DNA of 64,000 nucleotides from Paenibacillus xylanexedens. Lineage in GTDB: Bacteria; Bacillota; Bacilli; Paenibacillales; Paenibacillaceae. Of this stretch, positions 18,255 through 27,461 are shown piece after piece; position 1 is the first letter of the stretch, and every line of letters starts with the position of its first letter. The stretch is from positions 96,476 to 160,475 of the forward strand of contig NZ_VEIO01000003.1 in assembly GCF_007680605.1 (NCBI RefSeq), read 5' to 3'. The notes beneath the pieces are model-generated. The model did no database searches and was not told the origin of the DNA. It was given only the letters and a program-made list of their open reading frames with translations. The position numbers and the translations under genes are program-made.

Positions 18255-18917
18255 ATGATTCCAGCTACAATGGAGCAATTAGAGCAAGTTCGCAAGGAAT
18301 GCCGTACGATGGTTCGCAAAAGAGCAACTGCTTCAGCCGGCTCCACACTCGTACCGCTTCCCGGTACAGATGTCATCGCTGATGTGGGAATGCTGATGCA
18401 GCTGTTACCTGCCATTAACAATAAATTCGGATTATCTCAAAAACAGCTCGACGGCATGGACCCTGAGACGAAGTCCATGATTTACGGATTTGTGATGTCG
18501 ATCGGGAGTAAAATCATCGGCCGTATGGTCACGAAGGAACTGGTCGTTCAGGTGCTCAAACGGGTAGGTGTACGAGTAGCGACTAAATCGGTCGCCAAGT
18601 TTGTTCCGTTTGCGGGGCAAGGTCTCGCCGCCGCTCTCAGCTTCACTGCCATGCGGTATGTGGGCAACAAACATATCGACGACTGTTATGAAGTGGTTAA
18701 GCGTATGATTGAACAGCGCGAAGGCCTGCCTGGTGAACCGGCAACGGCATCACTGGAGGAAGCTACCCTCCATCACCTTGAGGAAAACTTGCAGGATATA
18801 GCTGAACATGAAACAAAGCAGCATGCTGATACGAAAGAGGAAGAGGAAATCATACAGAACCATCAGAGCACCAGTGAAGGTAAGAAGGGTTTCCTGTGGA
18901 GAACCAAGCTTAAATAG
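18255..18917 (+). CDS. DUF697-like membrane-associated protein
   Basis: About 220 aa. The N-terminal part reads ASAGSTLVPLPGTDVIADVGMLMQLLPAINNKFGL, resembling the start of DUF697 (YcjF-type) domains, and two Gly/Ala-rich amphipathic or membrane helices follow (about 70-90 and 105-140). The last 60 residues are acidic and probably disordered, ending in a basic WRTKLK. GGAGG lies 8 bp before ATG 18255; the frame also opens at 18240, but that start would sit on the ribosome site. Function is unknown. Confidence 0.7.
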   Translation: MIPATMEQLEQVRKECRTMVRKRATASAGSTLVPLPGTDVIADVGMLMQLLPAINNKFGLSQKQLDGMDPETKSMIYGFVMSIGSKIIGRMVTKELVVQVLKRVGVRVATKSVAKFVPFAGQGLAAALSFTAMRYVGNKHIDDCYEVVKRMIEQREGLPGEPATASLEEATLHHLEENLQDIAEHETKQHADTKEEEEIIQNHQSTSEGKKGFLWRTKLK

Positions 18918-19024
18918 TACGTTAAATTGCCTTCCATACATTGCATATCTGCAAGCGAACATGGCTGGCGGGACAAGGCACAACATCGATCCGCAGGAAA
19001 ACTTTGTGGCATAGCAGTGATAAC

Positions 19025-19068
19025 ACAAACGGGACGAAGCAGTGCAACGACTGCGACGTCCCGTTTGT
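19025..19068. terminator. Bidirectional terminator
   Basis: ACAAACGGGACG and CGTCCCGTTTGT (12 bp perfect) enclose an inner GCAGT/ACTGC stem. It separates the DUF697-like gene from the convergent ABC exporter gene. Confidence 0.75.
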
Positions 19069-19192
19069 TTGGGTTTATATTACACCAGAGGTGCGAAGAG
19101 CACCGTGGTGGAGGTTCTATTTTCCCAAAAAACTATGGTTCTAGACAATCCTGACGGGTCCTGACAGCCTTTTAGATATCCACTCTAGTCTG

Positions 19193-21082
19193 TTAGATCG
19201 CCTGTGGTTGTTGCTCCGTAAACTGACTGTTGTACAAATCGGCATAGAAGCCCTGTTTCGCCATCAGTTCCTCATGATTGCCCTGCTCAATAACGTTACC
19301 ATGATCCATGACCAGAATGAGATCGGCACCACGAATGGTAGACAAACGGTGAGCGATAACAAAACTTGTACGGTCTTGCATCAGCTCATTCATCGCTTTC
19401 TGGATAAAGACCTCGGTCCGTGTATCAACGCTACTGGTTGCTTCATCCAGAATCAGGATAGACGGGTTCGCCAGAATCGCTCTCGCAATCGTCAGCAGTT
19501 GTTTCTGACCTTGAGAGATATTGGACGCCTCTTCATTCAAAATCGTATCGTAACCGTCCGGCAGTGTGCGAATGAAATGATCGGCATGCGCAGCTACAGC
19601 GGCTTTAACCACTTCCTCTTCCGTTGCACCTTCCCGTCCATAAGCAATATTATCCCGGATTGTACCATTAAACAGCCACGTATCCTGAAGCACCATACCG
19701 AACAGACCACGCAGATTACCACGGGACATGTCTTTAATGTTAATGCCATCAATAGTAATCCGGCCACTCTGGAGTTCATAGAACCGCATAAGCAAGTTAA
19801 TCAGTGTTGTTTTCCCGGCACCTGTCGGCCCAACAATAGCTACGGTCTGACCTGGTGCCACATTAATATTCATATTGCGAATGAGCAGTTCATCTTCTTT
19901 ATAACCAAAATCCACTGCCTCAAAAGCTACAGCCCCTGTCGGGTAACGCAACGTTGCAGGTTGTTTCGACTCAGGAACTTCCTCTTCCTCATCCAGCAGT
20001 TCAAACACACGCTCTGCCGAAGCAATCGTGGATTGAATAATGTTCGAGATGTTGGCAATCTGGTTAATCGGCTGTGTGAACTGACGCGAATACTGTGTGA
20101 AGGCCAGAATGTCCCCGATGGAGATGGAACCCCGTGTAACAAAAATCCCGCCGACCACACAGATCAGCACATATCCCAGGTTACCGACAAAGTTCATCAA
20201 GGGCATAATAATCCCGGAGATAAACTGAGCTTTCCAACCCGATGCATATAACTCTTCATTCACTTTCTCAAACTGCTGTACGGATTGCTCTTCACGTCCA
20301 AAGGCTTTGACCACCTTGTGGCCGGTATACATTTCTTCTACGTGACCGTTCAGTTCACCAAGCGACTTCTGTTGCCCGGCAAAATGCTTTTGCGAACGGG
20401 AAGCAACCAGCATAACGACCACGACACTAAGCGGTAAAGTCAAAATCGTAATCAGCGTCATCCATGGACTGATCGTCAGCATCATAATGATGACACCCAC
20501 AATCGTCACAACGGACGTAATGAACTGGGCCAAACTTTGTTGCAGTGTGTTACTGATATTGTCCACGTCATTGGTTGCACGGCTAAGCGTCTCTCCATGT
20601 GTACGGGAATCGAAATATTTCAGCGGTAAACGTCCAACCTTGGCACTGATCTGCTCGCGCATATCATAGACGACCCGCTGAGCTACACCAGCCATCAGAT
20701 ATTGCTGTACATACGCAAAAGCGGCACTGAGCAGATACAGTCCAAGCAACAGGTACAATACTCGCATCAAAGCTGGAAAATCAATCCCGGCTCCCTGCAC
20801 ACCCTGCATTATCGCAATGGCTCCATGGGCAAGGATATCTGTACCCTCAGCCATAATCTTCGGACTAATAATGCCAAACACGGTACTTAGAATGGCAGCA
20901 ATCAGCACGCCGATTAGACGAGAGCTGTGTGGCCGGAGATACTGAACCAATCGGCGCAGTGTACCTTTGAAATCCTTCGCTTTCTCGGCTGGAGGCCGCA
21001 TACCCATTCCGCCGCCAGGATGACCCGGTCCGGGTCCGCGTGGAGCACTGGATGCTTTGTGCTGTGCTGTACGTTCACTCAT
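19193..21082 (-). CDS. ABC exporter subunit (catalytic half of a heterodimer)
   Basis: Fused six-helix membrane domain (about residues 40-340) and nucleotide-binding domain (about 375-620), with a Gly/Pro-rich N-terminal tail. Walker A GPTGAGKTT, Walker B ILILDEATSSVD with catalytic Glu, and H-loop VIAHRLSTIRG are intact. The signature is NISQGQ instead of LSGGQ. This is the complementary pattern to its partner and is known from heterodimeric exporters such as BmrCD, LmrCD and TmrAB, which export drugs. It overlaps the partner by 4 bp. Confidence 0.92.
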   Translation of the reverse strand: MSERTAQHKASSAPRGPGPGHPGGGMGMRPPAEKAKDFKGTLRRLVQYLRPHSSRLIGVLIAAILSTVFGIISPKIMAEGTDILAHGAIAIMQGVQGAGIDFPALMRVLYLLLGLYLLSAAFAYVQQYLMAGVAQRVVYDMREQISAKVGRLPLKYFDSRTHGETLSRATNDVDNISNTLQQSLAQFITSVVTIVGVIIMMLTISPWMTLITILTLPLSVVVVMLVASRSQKHFAGQQKSLGELNGHVEEMYTGHKVVKAFGREEQSVQQFEKVNEELYASGWKAQFISGIIMPLMNFVGNLGYVLICVVGGIFVTRGSISIGDILAFTQYSRQFTQPINQIANISNIIQSTIASAERVFELLDEEEEVPESKQPATLRYPTGAVAFEAVDFGYKEDELLIRNMNINVAPGQTVAIVGPTGAGKTTLINLLMRFYELQSGRITIDGINIKDMSRGNLRGLFGMVLQDTWLFNGTIRDNIAYGREGATEEEVVKAAVAAHADHFIRTLPDGYDTILNEEASNISQGQKQLLTIARAILANPSILILDEATSSVDTRTEVFIQKAMNELMQDRTSFVIAHRLSTIRGADLILVMDHGNVIEQGNHEELMAKQGFYADLYNSQFTEQQPQAI

Positions 21083-22806
21083 GCGATCTCCTCCTCAGTA
21101 AGCTGGGAGGATACAATCTCACGATATACTTCATTGTTCTCCAGCAGCTCTTTATGTGTTCCGGAACCGACAATTTTGCCCTCATCCATGACGAGAATAC
21201 GGTCTGCATCCATTACCGTGCTTACCCGCTGAGCTACGATCAGCACAGCCGCTTCCGTCGTTTCCGATTTGAGCGCAGCACGAAGTTTGGCATCCGTTTT
21301 AAAATCAAGGGCCGAGAAACTGTCATCGAAAATATAAATTTCAGGACGGCGAACGAGTGCGCGTGCAATGGACAAACGTTGTTTCTGTCCACCTGACACA
21401 TTATTCCCGCCTTGTGCAATCAGACTGTCATACCCTTCCTTCATCTCGGAGATGAAGTTTTCGGCTTGGGCCGTACGTGCCGCATGAATAACTTCATCCA
21501 TACTCGCATCATCCTTACCTTGCCGAATGTTATCTGCAACCGTACCGGTGAAAAGGACGGCCTTTTGCGGGACAAACCCGATTTTGGATCGAAGTTCTTC
21601 TTGTTTAAGCTCCCGCACATCGGCCCCATTCACACGCACAGTACCTTCGGTCACATCATAGAAACGCGGAATGAGGCTGAGCAATGTGGTTTTGCCTGAA
21701 CCCGTACCGCCGATAATCGCTGTCGTTTCACCGGAACGAGCCGTAAACGAAATATCGGACAGGGCAGCATTTTCTGCACCCGGATAGCGGAAAGTGACAC
21801 GATCGAACTCAATCGTTCCTTGCATCGATTTCATCGTGCCGGGCTGTGCAGGGTCATACAGATCGGGCTGCATATCAAGCACTTCATTGATCCGTTCTGC
21901 CGAAGCTGATGCTCTTGGAATCATTACAAAAATCATGGATACCATAATCAGCGAGAACATAATCTGCATCGCATATTGCACAAAGGCAATCAGGGAACCA
22001 ATGTTCATATGACCGCCATCAATACGCAGGCCACCAAAGTACAGAATGGCAATCATCGAAAAGTTCATGACCAGCATCATCACGGGCATAACGGTCGCCA
22101 TCAGGACATTGACCTTGATCGACGCATCCCTTAATTCCGTATTTGCCCCGTTGAAACGAACACGCTCATGCTCGCCACGGTTAAAAGAACGAACAACCCG
22201 GATACCTGTCAGCTGTTCACGCAGGACCAGATTAAGGCGGTCGAGCTTTTTCTGGATTTGCTTGAATAGCGGAAATCCTTTGGAACCGATTAAGGCGATT
22301 GCTCCTGCAAGTACAGGCAGAACAACCAGGAAGATAGTGGACAGCTTCGCGTCCTGAGAAACGGCCATGAAAATCCCCCCGATACACATCATCGGAGCCA
22401 TAATCATCATGCGTAGCATCATCGTTAATACGTTCTGCACCTGTGTAATATCGTTCGTTGTACGCGTAATCAATGAAGCGGTGCCCAGCTTGTCGAATTC
22501 CTGTAGTGAAAAATTCTCAACATGCCGGAACACTCTACTGCGCAGCTGCTTGGCAAATCCGCCTGCTGTGCGCGAGGACAGATAACTCGCGATAATGGAA
22601 CATGTGGTTCCGCCAATGGCAATCAGTAGCATGAAACCGCCAATTTTCCAGATATAAGGTACATCGCCTTTGACGATACCCAGGTTGACGATATCAGCCA
22701 TTAACGTAGGCAAGTACAGCTCCGCCATCGTTTGCAGAAAGATGAGTGCCAAAATAAAAATAATCGGAATACGATAGGGCTTTAACATGCGAAATAACTT
22801 CATCAT
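21079..22806 (-). CDS. ABC exporter subunit (degenerate-site half of a heterodimer)
   Basis: A 575-residue half transporter with six membrane helices and an ATPase domain. Walker A GGTGSGKTT and signature VSGGQKQRLS are canonical. The Walker B reads IYIFDDSFSALD, with Asp where the catalytic Glu should be, and the H-loop reads VAQRVST, with Gln replacing His. These substitutions mark the non-hydrolysing site in heterodimeric multidrug exporters. It is encoded between marR and the partner subunit with 4-bp overlaps on both sides, so the three are one operon. Confidence 0.92.
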   Translation of the reverse strand: MMKLFRMLKPYRIPIIFILALIFLQTMAELYLPTLMADIVNLGIVKGDVPYIWKIGGFMLLIAIGGTTCSIIASYLSSRTAGGFAKQLRSRVFRHVENFSLQEFDKLGTASLITRTTNDITQVQNVLTMMLRMMIMAPMMCIGGIFMAVSQDAKLSTIFLVVLPVLAGAIALIGSKGFPLFKQIQKKLDRLNLVLREQLTGIRVVRSFNRGEHERVRFNGANTELRDASIKVNVLMATVMPVMMLVMNFSMIAILYFGGLRIDGGHMNIGSLIAFVQYAMQIMFSLIMVSMIFVMIPRASASAERINEVLDMQPDLYDPAQPGTMKSMQGTIEFDRVTFRYPGAENAALSDISFTARSGETTAIIGGTGSGKTTLLSLIPRFYDVTEGTVRVNGADVRELKQEELRSKIGFVPQKAVLFTGTVADNIRQGKDDASMDEVIHAARTAQAENFISEMKEGYDSLIAQGGNNVSGGQKQRLSIARALVRRPEIYIFDDSFSALDFKTDAKLRAALKSETTEAAVLIVAQRVSTVMDADRILVMDEGKIVGSGTHKELLENNEVYREIVSSQLTEEEIA

Positions 22807-23381
22807 GGCGTATCATCTCCTTGTTCGGGTGTTTCTGTATCAGGTGCTTTATTGTCGTTTTCATGTCCTTCATCATGCCCGGAAACCTGTGCATCAAAGA
22901 AGGTATACACCTTGCTGAGCAGTCCAGCCAGTTGCAAACTATCCTCTTCGCCCAAATGTTCAACCAGTCTGTTGAAGGTAGCCATTCGTTCTTCATGGGC
23001 TGCACGAATAATCGCACGGCCAGCATCTGTAATCGTAATCCGTACAGCCCGGCGATCCTCGGGGTCCATCGTCCGCTCAACCAGCCCTTCATCCTCCAGG
23101 CCGCGAATCACGGGTGTAATGGTCGGTGATTTTACACGCATTAAAGCGCTAATTTCGGACACTTTTAATCCCGGATGTTCCTGGTTTAAATGGCTCTCGA
23201 AATCGGGCGGATTATCCCGCCAATCCATGCGCTCCCCTGGATGTGCCCCATGAAGCAAACAAGCGAGTACCATAATTTCGTTGTGATTGCGTCCATGCGG
23301 TTTATGTTGTCTCCATTTGCCTTTGTTAAACTGCATGATGGAATATAAAAGCTTCTGGGCTACCGGATCAATCCCAGTCAT
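22803..23381 (-). CDS. MarR-family repressor of the ABC exporter operon
   Basis: First gene of the operon. The winged helix runs through LKVSEISALMRVKSPTITPVIRGLEDEGLVERTMDPEDRRAVRITITDAG (about residues 73-125), including the DxRxxxxxLT-type wing. The last 30 residues are acidic and disordered. GGGAGG precedes the start. Autoregulation with the exporter is expected from the arrangement. An unusual 16-bp-phased array and a 13-bp palindrome lie directly upstream. Confidence 0.9.
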   Translation of the reverse strand: MTGIDPVAQKLLYSIMQFNKGKWRQHKPHGRNHNEIMVLACLLHGAHPGERMDWRDNPPDFESHLNQEHPGLKVSEISALMRVKSPTITPVIRGLEDEGLVERTMDPEDRRAVRITITDAGRAIIRAAHEERMATFNRLVEHLGEEDSLQLAGLLSKVYTFFDAQVSGHDEGHENDNKAPDTETPEQGDDTP

Positions 23382-23426
23382 CTCATCGTCCTCCCTTCAT
23401 CGGAACATCATGTCCCGTAAAACAAT

Positions 23427-23521
23427 TAATAGTTTCCCTATTAAGTAGGTCTTTTATTTAATAGCCATTCAATCTAATAGCAAACCAATTTAATAGCAAC
23501 ACAATTAATTAGGTTACCTAA
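23427..23521 (-). promoter_or_regulatory. Phased TAATAG array, promoter and palindrome upstream of marR
   Basis: TAATAG occurs at 23427, 23459, 23475 and 23491, with degenerate copies at 23443 and 23507, so all six sit on one 16-bp grid. At the distal end is the perfect palindrome TTAGGT-T-ACCTAA (23509-23521). On the minus strand TTGCTA-N17-TAGATT, built from the same repeats, gives a plausible promoter for the operon. MarR binding to the palindrome or the array is my inference. Confidence 0.55.
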
Positions 23522-23665
23522 GTATATTATCAGCTTATGCATATGTCAATCATTTCATTCATGTCAAAAGCATCCAATGCCCACAGGCCTTTCATGCCAT
23601 ATGTTCGCCCATATCATCACTTACTGTACAATGACAGCATGATGACTCTGATCCATCAGCATAAC

Positions 23666-23725
23666 AAAAAAGCCCCCAATCTCTCCGTTCGGTTAAGGAC
23701 AAACGGAAGAACTGGGCAGCCTTTT
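23666..23725. terminator. Terminator after the glucuronate isomerase gene
   Basis: AAAAAAGCCCCCAAT-CTCTCCGTT pairs imperfectly with AAACGGAAGAACTGGGCAGCCTTTT. A- and T-runs on both sides make it usable in either direction. Confidence 0.6.
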
Positions 23726-23780
23726 GAAATAGAATTCTTTGCGATGCAATGTTATTAAAGTAGACCTGTTGGATCGGTAT

Positions 23781-25220
23781 TTATTTGGAAGCAGACACGC
23801 TTTTTGGCACAGTAGCAAACGGGAAATAGTCTTTAGCATTATTGTAGGCGATACCTTGTACGATCTGACCGAGCAGCTCCATATCGTTTGGTGCTTCGCC
23901 TTGTTCTGCCCATTCACCGATCAGGTTACAGAGCAAGCGGCGGAAGTATTCATGTCTCGTATACGAGAGGAAACTTCTTGAGTCAGTCAACATGCCGACA
24001 AAACGGCTGAGTAGCCCCACATTCGCGAGCGCCTTCATCTGAGCGAGCATGCCATCCTTCGTATCATTGAACCACCATGCCGCGCCAAGCTGAATTTTAC
24101 CTGGAACGCCTCCACCCTGGAAGCTACCAATAATGGCAGCAAGCACTTCGTTATCCCTTGGATTAAGGGAGTAGAGAATCGTTTTTGGCAGAGCATCCTG
24201 CTGCTCCAACGTATCCAGCAATCCGATAACAGCCGCTGATAACGGCATATCGTTCACGGCATCGTACCCTGTGTCAGGCCCGAGCTTCTTGAACATTTTC
24301 GTATTGTTATTACGCGCTGCATTGATGTGGAATTGCATGACCCAACCACGCTCCGCATACAGCTTGCCAAGGAATGTGAGTGTAACCGTCTTGTAGCCGT
24401 CCTCTTCCGTGCGTGAAACTTTCTCGCCAGCGAGTGCTTTGGCAAATGCAGCGGATGCCTCCTCGCGTGTCGCTGCAGCATAAGGCACATAGTCCAGTGC
24501 ATGGTCAGAGACACGGCCGCCTACGGAATGGAAGAACTCCACACGGGATTCCAGCGCAGCCAGGAATGAGTCATAATCTGTAATGTCCTTGCCCACAACC
24601 TGTGAAAGCTTGCCTACCCATTCAATAAATGTATCCCGGTTTAATTCCAACCCTTTATCCGGGCGGAAAGACGGCAGTACGGCTGTGTCAAAACCTTCAA
24701 TCTCCTGAATCTTCAGGTGATATTCGAGGGAATCGGTTGGGTCATCGGTGGTGCATACCACGGTGACATTGGATTTGGTAATCAGATCACGCGCACCGAA
24801 ACCTTCGCCGGTTAGTTGGGCATTTACTTTTTCCCAGATCGCTGGGGCGCTTTTCTCATTAAGCACTTCATGGACATCGAAATAACGTTGTAATTCCAAG
24901 TGTGACCATGCATATAGGGGGTTACCGATCATCATCGGCACTGTTTTGGCATAAGCAAGGAAACGATCATAATCCGTTACGCCTTCGCCGCCCGTCACAT
25001 ATTTCTCTTCAACGCCGTTAGCCCGCATCAGACGCCATTTGTAATGATCGCCGTACAGCCAGGCCTCTGTCAGATTGCCAAATGTTTTGTTTTCGTAAAT
25101 TTCCTGAGGACTGAGGTGACAGTGATAATCCATAATCGGCATGTCTTTTGCATATTGCTCGTACAGTCTGACCGCCGTTTCATTGTGAAGTAAAAATTGT
25201 TCATCCAGAAAAGATTTCAT
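23781..25220 (-). CDS. uxaC: Glucuronate isomerase (uronate isomerase)
   Basis: Interconverts D-glucuronate/fructuronate and D-galacturonate/tagaturonate, the first step of uronic acid catabolism. The 479-residue length, the N-terminal MDYHCHLSPQEIYENK (metal-binding HCH), the WSHLELQRYF segment, the VVCTTDDPTDSLEYH segment and FVGMLTDSRSFLSYTRHEYFRRLLCNLIGEW near the C-terminus are characteristic. It stands alone here; other hexuronate genes (uxaA/B, kdgK, kdgA) are not in the window. Confidence 0.95.
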   Translation of the reverse strand: MKSFLDEQFLLHNETAVRLYEQYAKDMPIMDYHCHLSPQEIYENKTFGNLTEAWLYGDHYKWRLMRANGVEEKYVTGGEGVTDYDRFLAYAKTVPMMIGNPLYAWSHLELQRYFDVHEVLNEKSAPAIWEKVNAQLTGEGFGARDLITKSNVTVVCTTDDPTDSLEYHLKIQEIEGFDTAVLPSFRPDKGLELNRDTFIEWVGKLSQVVGKDITDYDSFLAALESRVEFFHSVGGRVSDHALDYVPYAAATREEASAAFAKALAGEKVSRTEEDGYKTVTLTFLGKLYAERGWVMQFHINAARNNNTKMFKKLGPDTGYDAVNDMPLSAAVIGLLDTLEQQDALPKTILYSLNPRDNEVLAAIIGSFQGGGVPGKIQLGAAWWFNDTKDGMLAQMKALANVGLLSRFVGMLTDSRSFLSYTRHEYFRRLLCNLIGEWAEQGEAPNDMELLGQIVQGIAYNNAKDYFPFATVPKSVSASK

Positions 25221-25521
25221 TCGCCTTGCACGCTCCCTTTAGGTGAGTTTACGTTCATTTAGGTTCACTTCCATCTTTAAGCTACACCGTTTGGCGCCAA
25301 AGTTCAATATAAAATGATAGCGTTCTCAAAAAAGGTTGGTTTAGGCACACTCCCGGAAACACAGTATACTGGATTTAACGTGAATGATACTGATTTAAAG
25401 ATTGATACTGATGTTACTAATATTAATATTGATATACTAAGATAGAATCCGTACAGGATATTGAAATTGAAGCTTGAACCTACAGCGGTCTTACATTTGC
25501 CAAACAAGGAGATGAAATGCG
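25221..25521. other. Divergent uxaC/MBL-gene intergenic region
   Basis: A 301-bp gap that must hold both promoters. The stretch 25381-25445 is AT-rich and repetitive: TGATACTGAT occurs twice about 18 bp apart, followed by several ATTGATA/TAATATT units. No stable hairpin or small gene was recognised. Confidence 0.35.
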
Positions 25522-26274
25522 ATGAAAATCACTTTTCTAGGCACAGGAGATATGTTTAGTGTGGAACAACATCACAACAGTATGTTCGCTGAATTCGGCG
25601 ATACCCATCTGGTTATTGATTTTCCAGAGTCTAATGCCAAAGCGCTCAAGGAATATGGTTTCGCGATGACAGGTATTCATAATGTGTTTATCACCCATCT
25701 GCATGAGGATCATATTAACGGGGTTCAGATGCTGGGCTACTATGCGCAGATTGTCGGGGATCGCAAGCCACGCCTGTTCATTCATGAAGAGTTGGTTGAT
25801 CCACTGTGGAACATCCTCTCTCCAGGGATGCGGTATACAACGGACGGCGAGCGTACAATGAGCGACTATTATGATGTCATTCCGCTACCGGATGGCGGAA
25901 GCTTTGAGCTCGGCGGAGTCACATTTGAGACATTTCGCACGAAGCATGTTCCCGGCATGGTCAGCAACGGACTGATGGCGAAGCCTTATTTTTACTATAG
26001 TGCAGACAGCACGCTTGATCGTGAGCGAGTGGAGAGGATCGCACCCGATGTGCAGTTGATTTTCCATGAATGCCATATGCATGACTTGGTGATCAAATCC
26101 CATACGTCACTGAAGGATCTGGAGCAGCTGCCCGCCGAAGTGAGAAGGAAAACGGTACTGATGCATTATCATGACGAATATGCCGATGTGGACAAACGAG
26201 CAACATTCAACCGTACGTACGCGGACGATCTGCGCATGGCTGGCACGCTGGAGTCCTTTGAGTTGGATCAGTAA
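25522..26274 (+). CDS. Metallo-beta-lactamase-fold hydrolase, RNase Z-like group
   Basis: A 250-residue MBL-fold protein. The zinc motif is THLHEDH at about residues 58-64. Further expected ligands lie in YYSADST (Asp), FHECHMHD, SHTSLKDL (His) and LMHYHDEY (His). The opening MKITFLGTGD is typical of the RNase Z/phosphodiesterase-like branch. The sequence lacks a full RNase Z exosite arm, so tRNA processing is not assured; the substrate is unknown. AAGGAGATG precedes the start. It ends against a convergent lipoprotein gene. Confidence 0.8.
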   Translation: MKITFLGTGDMFSVEQHHNSMFAEFGDTHLVIDFPESNAKALKEYGFAMTGIHNVFITHLHEDHINGVQMLGYYAQIVGDRKPRLFIHEELVDPLWNILSPGMRYTTDGERTMSDYYDVIPLPDGGSFELGGVTFETFRTKHVPGMVSNGLMAKPYFYYSADSTLDRERVERIAPDVQLIFHECHMHDLVIKSHTSLKDLEQLPAEVRRKTVLMHYHDEYADVDKRATFNRTYADDLRMAGTLESFELDQ

Positions 26275-26277
26275 TTC

Positions 26278-26294
26278 GGAGGGCTTAGCCCTCC
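26278..26294. terminator. Compact hairpin shared by convergent genes
   Basis: GGAGGGC-TTA-GCCCTCC; the TTA loop is the reverse-complement stop codon of the minus-strand lipoprotein gene. There is no U-tract. Confidence 0.45.
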
Positions 26295-26941
26295 CATGAT
26301 TTCATATATTCAATCATTCTTGAAGATGGCCTTGCTTTAAGATGAAAATATTCCTCCGTCCGCTGATCTTCTGGTCCATATGATATTTTGACATACACAT
26401 CAGTGTAGTTCTGAAGATATTCAGGGCTAATTTCGGATTCGGGTTTCAGAACATAACTTCTCGACAAACTCAATCCTGGCGGCTCCTTACCCGGTCCCAT
26501 TGTTGTTTCATATGTATTACTCACATTCGAGTTGAACAGTTCAGCTGCTTGAAGCGTATGAATCATGTCGGAATCAAGCGTGAACGACTGAAGGACATTC
26601 ATCATTGGTATGCGAACATCATTAAGTATAATCTCATATGTGATCCCGTCCGCTTCAGATCCGGGGTTCACATCCACTGTTGCGGCCAGATGATATCTCT
26701 CTGGCAGGGTTTCTCGGAAACTCTCCCGATCCTTATTCATGCGTGCCTCTATATCCCTGCGTTCCGTGTTAAACGTATACTTGTCTGTTCGCTGTACTTC
26801 TCCACGCGGCCCGTGTTCTACACCAAAGCTGCATGCTGCCAGACACACTGCTGTTACAAGCAGACACAGAACAAGTAAAAAGAGACGTTTTCTTTTCCTC
26901 GCTTGTGTAGTCGGGTCTTTAGTTTGGGTTTGGGTTTGCAT
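26285..26941 (-). CDS. Hypothetical lipoprotein, 218 aa
   Basis: The N-terminus has a basic cytoplasmic segment (TQARKRKR), a hydrophobic stretch and the lipobox CLAAC (Cys36-37 region), so it is probably lipidated and faces outside. The mature part is mixed alpha/beta with no motif I recognise; it contains an EIILNDVRIPMMNVLQSFTLDSD segment and ends SSRMIEYMKSWEG. AAGGGGG precedes ATG. Function is unknown. The upstream gap carries a 195-bp repeat and a candidate RNA gene, so it probably has its own promoter. Confidence 0.7.
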   Translation of the reverse strand: MQTQTQTKDPTTQARKRKRLFLLVLCLLVTAVCLAACSFGVEHGPRGEVQRTDKYTFNTERRDIEARMNKDRESFRETLPERYHLAATVDVNPGSEADGITYEIILNDVRIPMMNVLQSFTLDSDMIHTLQAAELFNSNVSNTYETTMGPGKEPPGLSLSRSYVLKPESEISPEYLQNYTDVYVKISYGPEDQRTEEYFHLKARPSSRMIEYMKSWEG

Positions 26942-27180
26942 GTTAGCCCCCTTCTTGCTGGATAATGCAACCTAGTTCATAGGATTCCTCACTTCTTTTG
27001 GATGATTATACCATATATTCTAATGATTTTTATCAAAGTTTATAGAGGATGTGCAGTTCATCCTTGGTAACACAGTAATTGATTCGTCTGTGGAGTGGAT
27101 GTGGATTAAATGCTCAGCTTGGTAAGCGAGAGCAAGAGGATATTGTTGATTTGTAACTCGAACTGGCCACATATTTTACT

Positions 27181-27375
27181 CTAACGATCACCAGAAACCT
27201 TATTTGGCATATATTTGAGGTTTTATGATTCTAACGATCACCAGAAACGTTATTTGGGTGAATTTGCTGTAAATGCTACCGTTTTGGCTGAATTTTGGTG
27301 AAATAAGCTCACTGAGGATCGTTAGATTTCCAACCGTCCGGTTTAGGGGGAAATAAGCTTTCCTGGGATCGTTAG
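27181..27375. repeat. Four-copy CTAACGATC element (195 bp)
   Basis: Forward 25-bp motifs start at 27181 and 27231; reverse motifs start at 27301 and 27351. Each forward copy begins CTAACGATC and ends TTATTT; reverse copies begin AAATAAGC and end GATCGTTAG. Start spacings are 50, 70 and 50 bp. The whole element could fold as a hairpin of two 25-bp paired zones separated by a symmetric 25-nt internal loop and a 45-nt apical loop. It lies in the 878-bp gap between the amylase and lipoprotein genes; no open frame is present. Confidence 0.85.
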
Positions 27376-27461
27376 AATTCCCGAGTTCTCCAAATTCGAA
27401 TTCGAGTTCTCTACGTTTGAATTCCGGAGCCTGCGAACTTGTAAATCGGAGTTACAAAATA

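Noticed and set aside
19208..20251. 347-codon open frame on the plus strand opposite the ABC exporter subunit
   Set aside because: Antisense shadow of a well-conserved gene; composition is atypical and there is no ribosome site.
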